Positions 20,106-29,586 of a DNA stretch of 64,000 nucleotides are shown here, piece after piece; within the stretch, counting starts at the first letter, position 1, and each line of letters starts with the position of its first letter. Position numbers and translations under genes: made by a program. The notes below the pieces were generated by a model that saw only the letters and a list, made by a program, of their open reading frames with translations, did no database searches and was not told the DNA's origin. The stretch lies in assembly GCA_905221605.1 (NCBI GenBank), contig CAJNDS010000718.1, forward strand, positions 1 through 64,000, in the 5' to 3' direction. Source of the stretch: Symbiodinium natans (Eukaryota; Sar; Dinophyceae; Suessiales; Symbiodiniaceae).

Positions 20106-20206
20106 AACTTCTAGCTAGGCAGCTTTGGGTGTGTAAGGGTTGTGGTGGCCAGCTGTCCCTTAAACCCAAACGGTTTCGCAAAACTTGCTGCTTGTAGTTT
20201 CAAAAA

Positions 20207-20604
20207 GTAAGTTCTAGATGGCTGCAGGCCTGCTTTGGCCAGTCGTTTTACAACTTACAAACCTCAGATAGCTTCGTTGTTTGGCCTGCTTGGCCTTCTG
20301 CACGCACGCTAACAGGCGTTGTCGCGTTGGGTCTCAACTGAATTTGGCAAAGCTGGCAGCATGGCGCCACATTGTAAAGAGCGAGGCAAGACTTGCGGAG
20401 TGCGTCTCGCGCCTGCCAGAGCAGCTTGATGCTGGCACGCACCTCGGTCTCGGCTGTTTGCCATGGGGCAGGCGCGTGCCCAAGCTTGTTGCGGGAAAAT
20501 GCCGTGCTGTAATTTGGCTTGCGACATGATCGGTCCTAGTGCGTTCTGCAGGTGCCCAGTAAGAGTAAGACTTATGTCCGTGCGCCAGGCTGCGTGCTGT
20601 AAGA
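20207..20604. other. Unassigned spacer after LINE-A2
   Basis: Unique sequence with no gene or repeat that I recognise. It separates the LINE-A2 A-run from the next K fragment. Confidence 0.5.
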
Positions 20605-21325
20605 ACAAATCCCATCCGCAGACTTTTTCAGCCAGAACAGACCCCTGTGAAGAGTGAAGGAGAAAAGCCGGAGGGTGGGGCCTTCCCGGAGCAAGCGGCT
20701 CTAACCACCCCACCGGCGCCGACACTTCACCCTACCAAGCCAGTGCTTCTCAAAATGCGGCCCCTCGGCGAGGAGGAAAAACCAGGTACCACCAACCACA
20801 GCACCGGCAGGGGAGGGGCAGCCTTCGGAGGATAAGGCTTGGGAGAGGGGTTCTTCCTCCGAACAGGCAGCCCGGAAAAGCCCAAGGCAGGCTCGTCATT
20901 GGCGGTTCGGAGGTATCCCCTCCTGAGCTCTAGGCCTGGTTCCAGTCTTGGGAGGCCCCCTACCAGCTGGAGGATTGCTGCCTTCTTTCCCATTCTTCGT
21001 GCCTCCAGCCAGAGTTCGCAGCACGATTGGCTGGCGGTGGCCTGGGTGGGATCCTTTGGGCTGCCTCGGAAACAGCCTGTTGCCTGTGAGCCCTAGCTCT
21101 TGCCCCCGCCTGTTCCTTTGCCTTTGCAGGGTGCAGTCATCCACGTCCTCTGCGCCGGGGTCCTGCGTTCCAGCAGGAACTCTCCCTTGTCCCCGTGGAA
21201 GAGCAGGACTAGAAGCCTCCGGCAGATCTCTGCCCGCCGGCTCTTGCCTCTACTGTTTTGGGTTTGAGGGTCTGCGCCTTTCTGCTCGGTTTTCCTTGGC
21301 ACTTCGCTCAACTTAGAAAAAACCG
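20605..21325 (+). pseudogene. K unit copy 6 (rearranged fragments)
   Basis: 20605-20890 matches the 5' part of K units in forward orientation (CCCATCCGCAG..., KSEGEKPEGGA). 20893-21200 matches the adjacent part of the N-terminal region in inverted orientation (minus-strand reading with PRQPKGSHPGHRQP). The end, 21303-21319, resembles the K 3' terminus (TTCGCTCAACTTAGAAAAAA). No open product is expected. Confidence 0.65.
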
Positions 21326-22049
21326 GACCTGAAAAATTCGGCTCATGCGTGTTAGTTTTTTTTTTGTGCGCGGGCTTGTTTCTGCTTCAGAAGCTTGTAC
21401 TGGCTTCAAGCGAGACGTCGAAGGCGCTTGGTGCTTGCCAAGAGTGGCCGGAGTGGGCAGAATGCACAGCAAGCCGGCATTTCGGATGGTGGTAAGAACC
21501 GCGGCAGCAGCCACAGCAGTTGAGTTTTTTGGCCCTGGCTCGCTGTTACCTGTTTGCTCGCAGCGCATGCGTCGGCCCATGGTCATACTTGTTCTGCGTG
21601 TGTTCGAGCCCGACGGGCAAGTGCAGCGGAAAACGTGGATCTCTTGCTGTGTTTGGCACAGCCAGTTTTTGCAACCAAGACGAGTCACACCAACTTTTGC
21701 AGTAACATGGGCAGAGTCGGCGATTTCGCTGGGGTTGCTTCTTGTGTTGATGGACTTGTGATTATATTTAACAACATAGAGCGTTCCTGGAATATCCACA
21801 ACAAATGGCTCAGAGGCTCAGTTTGTTTCTGGAGGTAAGCGCTACTTTCCAACAGTGTTTGCAATAGTGGTGACAGCTCAATTAACAGCAAAAGCAGTGC
21901 AAGCTCCTGTCACCTTGCCAGTGCGGAAAGTACCGAACTCAGCAGTTTGTTGCGCGTCGACCTCGTGAAGCGTTGTAAATGACAGCACGCTCCTTTGTTC
22001 TGAAGCAGGTCTTCCAGAAGCCTGAGTCTCACCCCGCCTGCAAGTGCCT
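21326..22049. other. Unassigned sequence
   Basis: No supported gene. Open frames on the plus strand lack motifs and are probably chance. Confidence 0.5.
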
Positions 22050-22560
22050 ATATTTTTAAAGGTGTTTTCGTTTTTTAGGGTCAGGGCAGCCATTCTAAAC
22101 CCTAAAAGTCATTACACCCGACATGTCAAACTTGATTTTGGTGTTTTTTTGCTTTCTGCTTGTGTTTGTATGGGTTTTGCTTATATTTTGGAAGGTGTTT
22201 TCGTTTTTTGGGGTCAGGGCAGCCATCCTAAACCCTAAACGTCACTACACCCGACATGTCAAACTTGATTTTGGTGGTGTGTTTTTTTTTCCCTTTCTGT
22301 TTGTGCTTGTATGGGTTTTGCCTATATTTTTGCAGGTGTTTTCGTTTTTTGGGGTCAGGGCAGCCATCCTAAACCCCAAACGTCACTACAGCCGACATGT
22401 CAAACTTGATTTTGGTGTTTTTTTTTCTCCTTCCTTTTTGTTTGTGTTTGTATGGGTTTTGCCTATATTTTTGCAGGTGTTTTCTTTTTTGGGGTCAGGG
22501 CAGCCATCCTAAACCCTAAACGTCACTACGCCCGACGTGTCAAACTTGATTTTGGTGGGC
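22050..22560 (+). repeat. Tandem repeat, four units of ~132-141 bp
   Basis: Units start near 22050, 22182, 22323 and 22464. Each has GGTGTTTTCGTTTTTTGGGG, GTCAGGGCAGCCATCCTAAA and a telomere-like AAACCCTAAA, then a poly-T-rich part. The Phe-rich open frame across them is a by-product. Confidence 0.9.
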
Positions 22561-22709
22561 TTAGTTTTCTTGGGTTGAGGCTTTACAGGTCAATTTCAGA
22601 GCGACAAGCAAAACCATTACAGAATGGCGCAGCAATGCTTGTGCTTTGCGCGTCTCTGCACGTGACGTGTACAGAAACAGGTACATGAAACCTGCTACCC
22701 TGCTACCTG
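22561..22709. other. Short spacer between tandem arrays
   Basis: Nothing recognised. Confidence 0.5.
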
Positions 22710-22880
22710 TTGTTCGTTTTGCTCAGACGCCCCCTTTGTCATGCTCATATCCCTGGTGCTCGTTTTGCTCACACGCCCCCCTTTGTCATGCTCATGCTGC
22801 GTCCCTGGTGCTCGTTTTGCTCACACGCCCCCCCTTGGTCATGCTCATGCTGCATCCCCGATGCTCGTTTTGCTCACACC
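22710..22880 (+). repeat. Tandem repeat, ~46-54 bp units
   Basis: Four units of TGCTCGTTTTGCTCACACGC followed by CCCCC and TTTGTCATGCTCATG, with slight length changes in the C-run. Confidence 0.9.
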
Positions 22881-23289
22881 CCCATGAACAGCCTCAGTCT
22901 TGTTGGGGACGTTACCTTGGAGTCCCGGGCAGGCCCAGTCCCATTGTGGACGTTCCTTAGTTTCCTTCCTGTCTCGTCGCCAAACACCTGGAGACACCAC
23001 TAGAATATCGCTCTGGGCGCGCGGCCCCGCGAAACGTTCCGGGAAAGCAGGCCTCGAAAACCCGTGGTCCTGCAAATCCGTTTTTTGGACTGTCCCACAG
23101 CGGTTTTGCAGGACCACGCGTGTCATCTTGCAGTTCTCGCGTGCGGCTTGTCCTGCACGGTCCTGCGGTAATGGTTTCTGCAATGAGAGAAGGTAGACAT
23201 TGGGTCCTGTCACGTTCCTGCGCAGCGTTTCGCAGGCTTGGACAGTGGGAGCTTCAGTGCCTCTCACCAAAGAACTCAGTACTTTTCAT
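22881..23289. other. Unassigned sequence
   Basis: GC-rich, no recognisable gene. Confidence 0.5.
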
Positions 23290-23470
23290 GAGCGCCACAT
23301 GGTTTGCGTAACTGCGCGGTTATCTGGCACAAGCGTGAGTTCCTGCTTCTAATTGGTACGTACCGTGCAGGTGACTCTTTCCCACAAACCCTCTAACCAA
23401 GCAGGAGCGCCGCATGGTTTGTGTATCTGCGTGGGAATCTGACAGAAGCGTGAGTGCCTGTCTCTAATTG
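23290..23470 (+). repeat. Diverged direct repeat, period ~115 bp
   Basis: GAGCGCCACATGGTTTGCGT at 23290 recurs as GAGCGCCGCATGGTTTGTGT at 23405, followed in both by a CTAATTGG end. Confidence 0.75.
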
Positions 23471-23750
23471 GCGCAGTGTGGGCAAAAGACTGGCGGTAGA
23501 GTGCCAAATCTGGTGTTTGGGATGCAGCCCTTTCCCCTAAACCCCAAAAAAAAACTCAAAGTAGCCGGTCTGTGTCGTGCTGTCACCAAGTGTGTGTGTG
23601 TGTGTGTGTGTGGCCTGTCTGTGGTGTTTTCTTGTCATGGGCGCAAAGACTGGCGGTAGAGTGCCAAATCTGGTGTTTGGGATGCAGCCCTTTCCCTTAA
23701 ACTCCAAAAAAAAGCTCAAAGTAGCCGGTCTGTATCGTCCCGTCACCTGC
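23470..23750 (+). repeat. Direct repeat flanking a (TG)n microsatellite
   Basis: About 105 bases starting GCAAAAGACTGGCGGTAGAG / GCGCAAAGACTGGCGGTAGA occur at about 23472 and 23641, both with ...CCCCAAAAAAAAACTCAAAG-like ends. A (TG)12 tract (23590-23612) lies between. Confidence 0.85.
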
Positions 23751-24054
23751 TGCACTTTTACCTCGCGCATTGTTTGGGGTCTTCCGGCACTAAATGCGTT
23801 TTCTTTTCGACAAGGCAAGAAGCAAAGCGGGAAAAAGGGGCCCAGACTCTTTACCGTCACAGATCTGAAGCCCTGCCACGAATTGCCTACTCCATGTGCT
23901 GTGGAAGTAAGGAAAATGGTGCCGTGAAACGTGGCGTCGCACGAGGCCAGTTTTAGAACCCCAAAACCATGAAAAAGGACAGGACGCGTCACAGTGCCCC
24001 TGCAGTACTGCTGCGAGACTTTGCTTGTGCAAGGGCACTCTTCGCCTTTTCCCC
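23751..24054. other. Unassigned sequence
   Basis: No gene recognised. Confidence 0.5.
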
Positions 24055-24085
<31 letters not shown>

Positions 24086-24087
24086 GA
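24055..24087 (+). repeat. (CAGA)n microsatellite
   Basis: Eight CAGA units. Confidence 0.95.
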
Positions 24088-24118
24088 GTTCCTGCGAGTT
24101 GTCTCTGGAGATCTTCAT

Positions 24119-24217
24119 GGTACTTGGTAACCCAGTTGTAGTTGTACACATAGCCCACTTATTAGCCATATTTGAGTCCAAAGTACTGCAGTTACAACTG
24201 GGCTACGAAGTACCGTG
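24119..24217. repeat. Imperfect inverted repeat (~23-bp arms)
   Basis: GTACTTGGTAACCCAGTTGT at 24119 is mirrored by ACAACTGGGCTACGAAGTAC ending near 24217, with two mismatches and a ~50-base loop. The size fits a short MITE-like or structured element. Confidence 0.6.
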
Positions 24218-24374
24218 AATTTGAAGCACCGAGCATGCCAATCTCTTTCGGGCTGGCGTAAGGTCTACTGGCCCTCCCGAAGCTCTCTGTCTGCTCGTGG
24301 CTTGCGCTGCGTTGCTTGCGCTGTTCAGTTGTTGCTGTGGGGGGGTGGGTGGGAGTGAGGGGTGGGATGTCGAG

Positions 24375-24510
24375 CGGGAGCGGCATACCCCATGCGTGGG
24401 GGAGCGCGAGCCCCGGACATCTCACCCCCGCCTCCAGTCGATCGGGAGCTGCATACCCCAGCGTGGGGGAGCGCGAGCCCCGGACATCTCACCCCCGCCT
24501 GCAAGAGAAA
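24375..24510 (+). repeat. Two-unit tandem repeat, 68 bp
   Basis: CGGGAGCGGCATACCCCATG... at 24375 and CGGGAGCTGCATACCCCAGC... at 24443 share the whole unit, ending GGACATCTCACCCCCGCCT. Confidence 0.9.
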
Positions 24511-25620
24511 GAGAGACAGAGAGTCAATTTTTTTGGTTTTTCTTCTGATGCTCACCATTGCTCAAACCCTCCCCTTTTTTTTGCTCTGTTTTTTCTCGCC
24601 GTGGCTCGGGTGATGCTCTTTTTTGCTCCACCCCCCTTGTTTTCGATGCTCACTAATGCTCTCTCATTGGTAGCAGAGCTCAGCGTGCATCTGAATGAGT
24701 TGCGCGTTTGTGGGCTTCCCAGGGTCTCTTGGTGGCCTCCCTTGGGCTCATGTCTGGCTCCGGCCTTTTCTGGGCTTCCAGAGAGAGACTGAGTGCTAAT
24801 GTGGATGTGGTGCAAGGTTCTCCCCTTGTTTTAGTCGCCTTGGCTCTGGCGTGGGTTGAGCGCGGTTGAGGATGCCGCAAGGTGTCCAACCTGTGTCGCT
24901 CTTGCTGGCTGGAATGCAACCGATGTGTGCTTTCTTCCTGATTGAAATCGGTGGCGCCGCCAGTAATCATGTTGGTCTTCGACCATGTTGGCCTCCTGGG
25001 CTTTTCTGAGCCAAGATTCCCCCCTTCCCCCTGCAGGCAGTGCTGAAAGAGAAGACAATGGAGCGCCCCGAGCTTGGGCGAGTCCTGCCTGCGTGCTCGT
25101 GCGCCAAGTTAACCGCCAACATTGCCTGCAGGGGGGACGGGGGGAACCCCTCCACTCCAGAATTATTCAGACGGCCAAGAGCAGCAGCGGCAGCGCCTAA
25201 ACGGTATCTACCGGGCACTGGCTACCGTCCAGGTGCAAGTTTCCTGTGCCTCTTGCCATCGGGCAGCGAGCCCGATGCCGGCTAAGCTTTGCATCATTTG
25301 GTTTGCGCCGCCCTTAGAAGTAGGGTTGCGAGTCTATGGTCTACAGCCGGTGCCCTCAGAAGTAAGAGTGAGGCTGGTTGCGCCGTAGCTGTGCACCGTG
25401 TTCCAGCACACGCAGAGGTCGATCAGACGTGCCTACTGCGCTACTGAATTAGTAAAGAGGCGACGCTCCAAAAAAAGTGCGCTGTGTTCCAGCACGTTGC
25501 GGGGTACCCAGACATTCTCAGGTCTCGGGTATCGCATTGAACGCCCGTGAGCTCTCCGTCTGACCGCGTTTGTGTGCCCGCAAAGCGGACATGCGCGTGG
25601 TGTTCTTGCAGGTCCCCTCT
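24511..25620. other. Unassigned sequence left of the transposase pair
   Basis: Mixed sequence with several intron-like pyrimidine tracts (for example CCCCCTTCCCCCTGCAG near 25020) but no exon that I can assign. Confidence 0.4.
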
Positions 25621-26572
25621 GCTGTACGCCGCGATTCGGGAAGACCCGCCAGTGGTGTACAGCGTGTGCTGCAAATTCTTGCTGCTGAAGAATATTTGTC
25701 GTGTCTTTTGTCAAGACCCAAGCCTCGAAACTGGAGCTGGACTTGAGGCTGCGATTGTGCTGGGAATGCTTACGTGTGCGCAGGCTCCAACTACTTTCCA
25801 CGCTTACGCGCAACGCTTCCGCGACATCATTTGTCTCATGAACTGGCGCTGGGCGCATGACTGCATTTTGGCTCAATTTTAGTTAATGACTTGCAGCCTG
25901 CAGCCTCGCAAAGCGACGATGCAGCGCCGTGCTTTGAGCGGGTACAAACCCGAGTGCCGTTGCGAAGCTAGAAGTTGTAAGTTGTGCTCTCTGAAGCGCG
26001 CGCAAAGAGACCTGAGGCTGCAACTGCGCGACACAAGCCGAGCTATGGTGCAAGCGCGGGGGAGGCAACGCCGACAGGGTGTGCCGTGTGGCCTGACGAA
26101 CAACCAAAGAAGGCAGGTGCTCTGCACATTTGTTCTTAGTGGAAACAACGGCATCGTGGCGTTGCAGCATGGGCGAATTCTTCGTGCTCGCAACAAACCA
26201 TCTTCCTCGCCTTTGCCCACTCTTGGTTTCGTGCGGCAGTTATACAGAGATGCGTCGGAGGCTGTCCTTCACAGATGTCTTGAGCCCCAGACTTCTGCAG
26301 AAAAACAACTCCATGTACAGTCACGTCTCTTCCTGGCAGAGGCCAAGCTGTTTCGCTGGGTTCGACGGCAGAACTTTGAGTGCCACTCCGCGCCCACCAC
26401 AGCAGCAGCGTTGGCCATGTATCGTGCGTCTCTGGGCGACATCGTGGGGTGTCGCTCAGGCAAGGCTCGTGGAGGAAGAAAGTGGCTTCAGCGATGGGGC
26501 AGACGCTGGGATGTTCGCAGAGGTGCTATGCCATTTCGTATCGATGTGGAAGCCGTGCAGCTCCCGCAAAAG

Positions 26573-26744
26573 GTTGGTCAGTACCTTTGAGAGGGTCGCG
26601 CAGCAGCGGATCGATTTCTGGGCCCCGAAAGAGACCCCAAAACACCTGCCAGAAGTGGTACGGACCCATAAAGTAGGTCCGAAATTTGCGCCCAAAGTAG
26701 GCCCCTTAACTCGTGTGTCTGACGCTGGTTGATGTCCTGTCCAG
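26573..26744 (+). other. Intron in transposase copy 1 (172 bp)
   Basis: GTTGGTCAG...CTGTCCAG. Joining CAA-AAG to GTG-GCG keeps the frame into the DDE core and removes the TGA at 26588. The same intron is at 37280-37451 in copy 2. Confidence 0.75.
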
Positions 26745-27200
26745 GTGGCGGTTTTTTTCCGCACTGTGCAATGCATCCGTGCTGCAGCGAAGCCTCGACG
26801 CTTGCTTTGGCTCAACCTCGATGAAACAGCTGTGGCCTTGACGCCGCGACCTCCGCACGGCTTGCTCGTCCGGCGGCGACATTGGGGGTCCAACGTGGAT
26901 GGTCCACATATAGCGACGACCAAGAACGATGTACGTGCTTGTGTAACGTATGTCTCAGTTATCACGTCCTGCTGCCAGGAGCTCCAGGAACAGCTGCCGC
27001 ATTTTGTGATAGGGAACAAATCGCTCTTCACATTGGCGTTCATGAGTGCAGTCGCTGGGCATCGCCCGGAGAATGTTCACGTCATTCGGGCTGCGTCTTC
27101 CTGGAACACTGGCCAACTACTCATGGCCATGTTGCGTCTGATTTCGCTGGCTGTGGATTCTTGGCGGTGGCAATACCAGCCGGTGTTGCTCCTAGACGTT

Positions 27201-27212
27201 GCACCTTGTCAT
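27201..27212 (+). repeat. Target-site duplication of LINE-B, left copy
   Basis: GCACCTTGTCAT is repeated exactly at 35840-35851. Removing 27213-35851 restores the transposase reading DVAPCHIGQDV seen in the uninterrupted copy at about 37900. Confidence 0.95.
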
Positions 27213-27384
27213 AAGCCCCCTGGCTCATAGCAAGATGCAGTAGCGGGGGTGTCGGTGTGGTTTCCTTTTGGTTTGCGTTTGTGCGTTGGTCTGCGGTCTC
27301 TTTCCTTGTCCCTCCCTCCTCTCCCTCTGACTTCAGGGTCGTAGAGGCACTCGAGCTGACTCGATTGCTTGCGCAGTGAGAGCC

Positions 27385-29586
27385 ATGATTGCAGGGCGTC
27401 TTGCTTTCCTTACGCTGCTGACATTCTTATGTGGGAGCTTGGCCAGAAAACGGCCATTGGAGGATTCCTTGGATCCCATGCTCGTCATTACTGGCGAGGC
27501 CCCTCTCTGGACACATCAAGATGGACAGGGCCTGACCTCTGCTGATCTACAAGCCCAAGCAACCGGCAGACAGTTGACTGGTTCCGTTGAGATTGGCCCA
27601 GGCCCAACATTGGACTCAATGCAGCTCACCGCATGCATCTCACATGCACTCCGCACTGACATCGCAGCTGAAGTTGCGATGGATACCAAGTCATCGGAAG
27701 ATAACGCTGCTGCCAATCTGGCAACCCTAACAGCGGATGAATCTGCACTGAAGGGGGAAGCGACATATACCCTGGCATGTCCGGAAGGACATGGTCGGTC
27801 CTTCGACGACTCACGAGCCCTGGCATCAATTATGCCGCCGACAGGTGCTGAGGAGATCGGCTCAAATCTGTCGCATCTCACCACATGCCCCTTGCAAGTA
27901 CATCCCTCTGGCGCCTCAGCTGCAGGCGTGATCGGAGTCACGCAGTCAGTTGAGACTGCTGCTTCAATTTCGAAGGCGCCTATAATGGAGGTGTCTGCAA
28001 CAACCGGGGCAGTGCAGGATACTCTGGTGTCCACGGTTCTGCCGTTCTCTGCAGTTGTTCAGCCACCAGTCGCTTGGAGCTGGGAAGCCGACATCATGAT
28101 CGGACAGATGGCTGACCGTGCGCTCGCGGCCCAGGTTGCTCGACAGCTCACCGCGGACATCGCTGTTATTCTTCGAGAGTACAGCTCCATGATATACACA
28201 GCTACAGGACGCTGGTTGAGAACCGACTCAGCAAGACTGGCCAGGCTTTTTCATGCTCACTTTGAGGAGGGCTTCCGTCAATCTTCGGTCATTTTTGCCT
28301 ACGAAGCTGCTCTGCAACAAGCGGGGTGCTGCTTTGATGCCTGCGCGCGACTGCCACATCTCCTTCTTCGACAAGGTCTGCAAAGGACCAGCGTGGAAGC
28401 AGTGCCACATATCGACTCGGCGCCATCCACCCCGTCCAGCAGGCCATTAGTGTGCAGTCATTCGGGTGCATTTCACATGTCCTACCAAATGACAGGCCCG
28501 CAAGGTCTGTCACCTCTAGCCCTCGCACATAGGCAGATGCAACGCGCGCAGCTCAAGCTGCCATCACGCTGTGCTGCACTCCGCCTTAAGACCCTGAGCC
28601 CAGTAGGTACATCACTAGTAATTCCCGCCCCAGGTCCAGCAGTGCGACAAGCCACATCGCCGCCGACTTCAAGTCTTCAGCCGTTAAGCAGCAGTCTTGC
28701 AGGTATAGGGTTTAAAAATCTTCCGGGTTTTGAGCTGCCTGCGCTTTTTGCACGTTCAGCACCTTGCATTGCTCTTCGACGGCTGTTCCCACAAGCGCAG
28801 CCCAGAAGTGCACAGCAGGCACCCTGTCTCTGCCTCTTTAGCGTAATAAAGATAAGTCGCCATGATTGCCGACCCCCCAGCACAAACTCGAAGCGCTGCA
28901 AGTTGTGTGTTTTGTTTTCGGTCAGCCGACCGGACGGGCTCTACCAGCTGGGGCCCCTGCCAAAGCAAAGCCTCTCACTGTCGCTTATGAGCTGCACTTA
29001 TCGCTCTTCATCGGCCAAGTCACCTGGCCTCCAGTTTTTCCCTTCCGCATATACGCAAACCAAGAATTCGCTGAATCCTTGCATATCTGCCTACCAGGCC
29101 AAGCCTTACAGGCAGTCTGGCTTCTGCTTGCACGTTCTCTTCATCGACATTCCTCCTTTGCTCAGCCTGCCCGGTCCCAAGTCCGGGGCGCGACCAAGAT
29201 ACTGCAAGTCTCGCACACTGTACAGCAGTCCTCCACTGAAGGTCGGGGTAGACGTCGTGTGGTCGCGTGGGGTGAGGGTGGAAGGCTCTGCAGGCCAGCA
29301 TCCTTCCGAAGTTCACAATCGCTCAGTGCTCTTCCGGCTTCGCCCAGGAACGAAGCTTATCGGCCGTATCCCACATCTGCGGTGGTTTCCTTGGAGGCCA
29401 ACCTCTGTATTCGGCTCTCTGTTTGATAGATTGCATCCTCTCACAGTGCACTGTTCCACCAACACCGTTGCTGCCTCCTTCTACAGCTGGCGCACAATCC
29501 GATACTCCCTGGCAAGGAGATGGCGATTCAATATCCTCCATCTCGTCGCCCCTCCCGTCGTCTCTCTCCCAGACGCATCAAACTAA
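27385..29586 (+). CDS. LINE-B ORF1 protein (733 aa)
   Basis: ATG 27385 chosen. The N-terminus MIAGRLAFLTLLTFLCGSLA looks like a signal peptide or a single membrane segment, followed by RKRP. Residues ~25-440 are Ala/Thr/Ser-rich with no known RNA-binding motif that I can see; a helical Ala/Gln-rich segment is around MADRALAAQVARQL. The last ~250 residues (from about 28830) have the composition of an off-frame reading, while another frame, 28866-29426, stays open there and looks somewhat more protein-like, so a frameshift near 28850 is possible. Function unknown; by position it is the ORF1 of the LINE. Confidence 0.6.
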   Translation: MIAGRLAFLTLLTFLCGSLARKRPLEDSLDPMLVITGEAPLWTHQDGQGLTSADLQAQATGRQLTGSVEIGPGPTLDSMQLTACISHALRTDIAAEVAMDTKSSEDNAAANLATLTADESALKGEATYTLACPEGHGRSFDDSRALASIMPPTGAEEIGSNLSHLTTCPLQVHPSGASAAGVIGVTQSVETAASISKAPIMEVSATTGAVQDTLVSTVLPFSAVVQPPVAWSWEADIMIGQMADRALAAQVARQLTADIAVILREYSSMIYTATGRWLRTDSARLARLFHAHFEEGFRQSSVIFAYEAALQQAGCCFDACARLPHLLLRQGLQRTSVEAVPHIDSAPSTPSSRPLVCSHSGAFHMSYQMTGPQGLSPLALAHRQMQRAQLKLPSRCAALRLKTLSPVGTSLVIPAPGPAVRQATSPPTSSLQPLSSSLAGIGFKNLPGFELPALFARSAPCIALRRLFPQAQPRSAQQAPCLCLFSVIKISRHDCRPPSTNSKRCKLCVLFSVSRPDGLYQLGPLPKQSLSLSLMSCTYRSSSAKSPGLQFFPSAYTQTKNSLNPCISAYQAKPYRQSGFCLHVLFIDIPPLLSLPGPKSGARPRYCKSRTLYSSPPLKVGVDVVWSRGVRVEGSAGQHPSEVHNRSVLFRLRPGTKLIGRIPHLRWFPWRPTSVFGSLFDRLHPLTVHCSTNTVAASFYSWRTIRYSLARRWRFNILHLVAPPVVSLPDASN

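Larger units (their letters stand above)
14713..20206 (+). mobile_element. LINE-A2, non-LTR retrotransposon (5.5 kb, decayed)
   Basis: Second copy of LINE-A, collinear with LINE-A1 and ending at TAGTTTCAAAAA (20202-20206). It has internal deletions in ORF1 (~330 bases), in the start of the EEP domain and in RNase H (~120 bases). It also has a nonsense codon at 16243, a one-base deletion at about 18462 and an (AT)n insertion. It lacks the 890-bp intron-like insert of LINE-A1 and so shows the undisturbed linker before RNase H. Confidence 0.9.
25621..27212 (+). pseudogene. DDE transposase unit, copy 1, 5' part
   Basis: Coding frame: 25886-26572, intron 26573-26744, then 26745 onward. The N-terminal part has CRCEARSCKLC and a basic helix region, then GRKWLQRWGRRWDVRRGAM, similar to the DNA-binding region of pogo/CENP-B-type transposases. 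Exon 2 gives the catalytic core: LLWLNLDETAVAL (first Asp) and LLLDVAPCH (second Asp). It is cut after CH by LINE-B at 27212; the rest is at 35852-36327. A frame upstream (25621-25882) is in phase but ends in TAG just before the first Met, in both copies. CATTTTGGCTCAA at 25864-25876 resembles the spliced leader. The family call (DDE_1-like superfamily) rests on these motifs. Confidence 0.8.

Noticed and set aside
22123-22512. Phe/Val-rich 129-codon ORF
   Set aside because: Spans a T-rich tandem repeat; each unit gives the same 46-residue piece, no selection visible.
26130-26732. 200-codon frame overlapping transposase exon 1 and intron
   Set aside because: The other frame has the protein-like N-terminal region and splices in frame into the DDE core.
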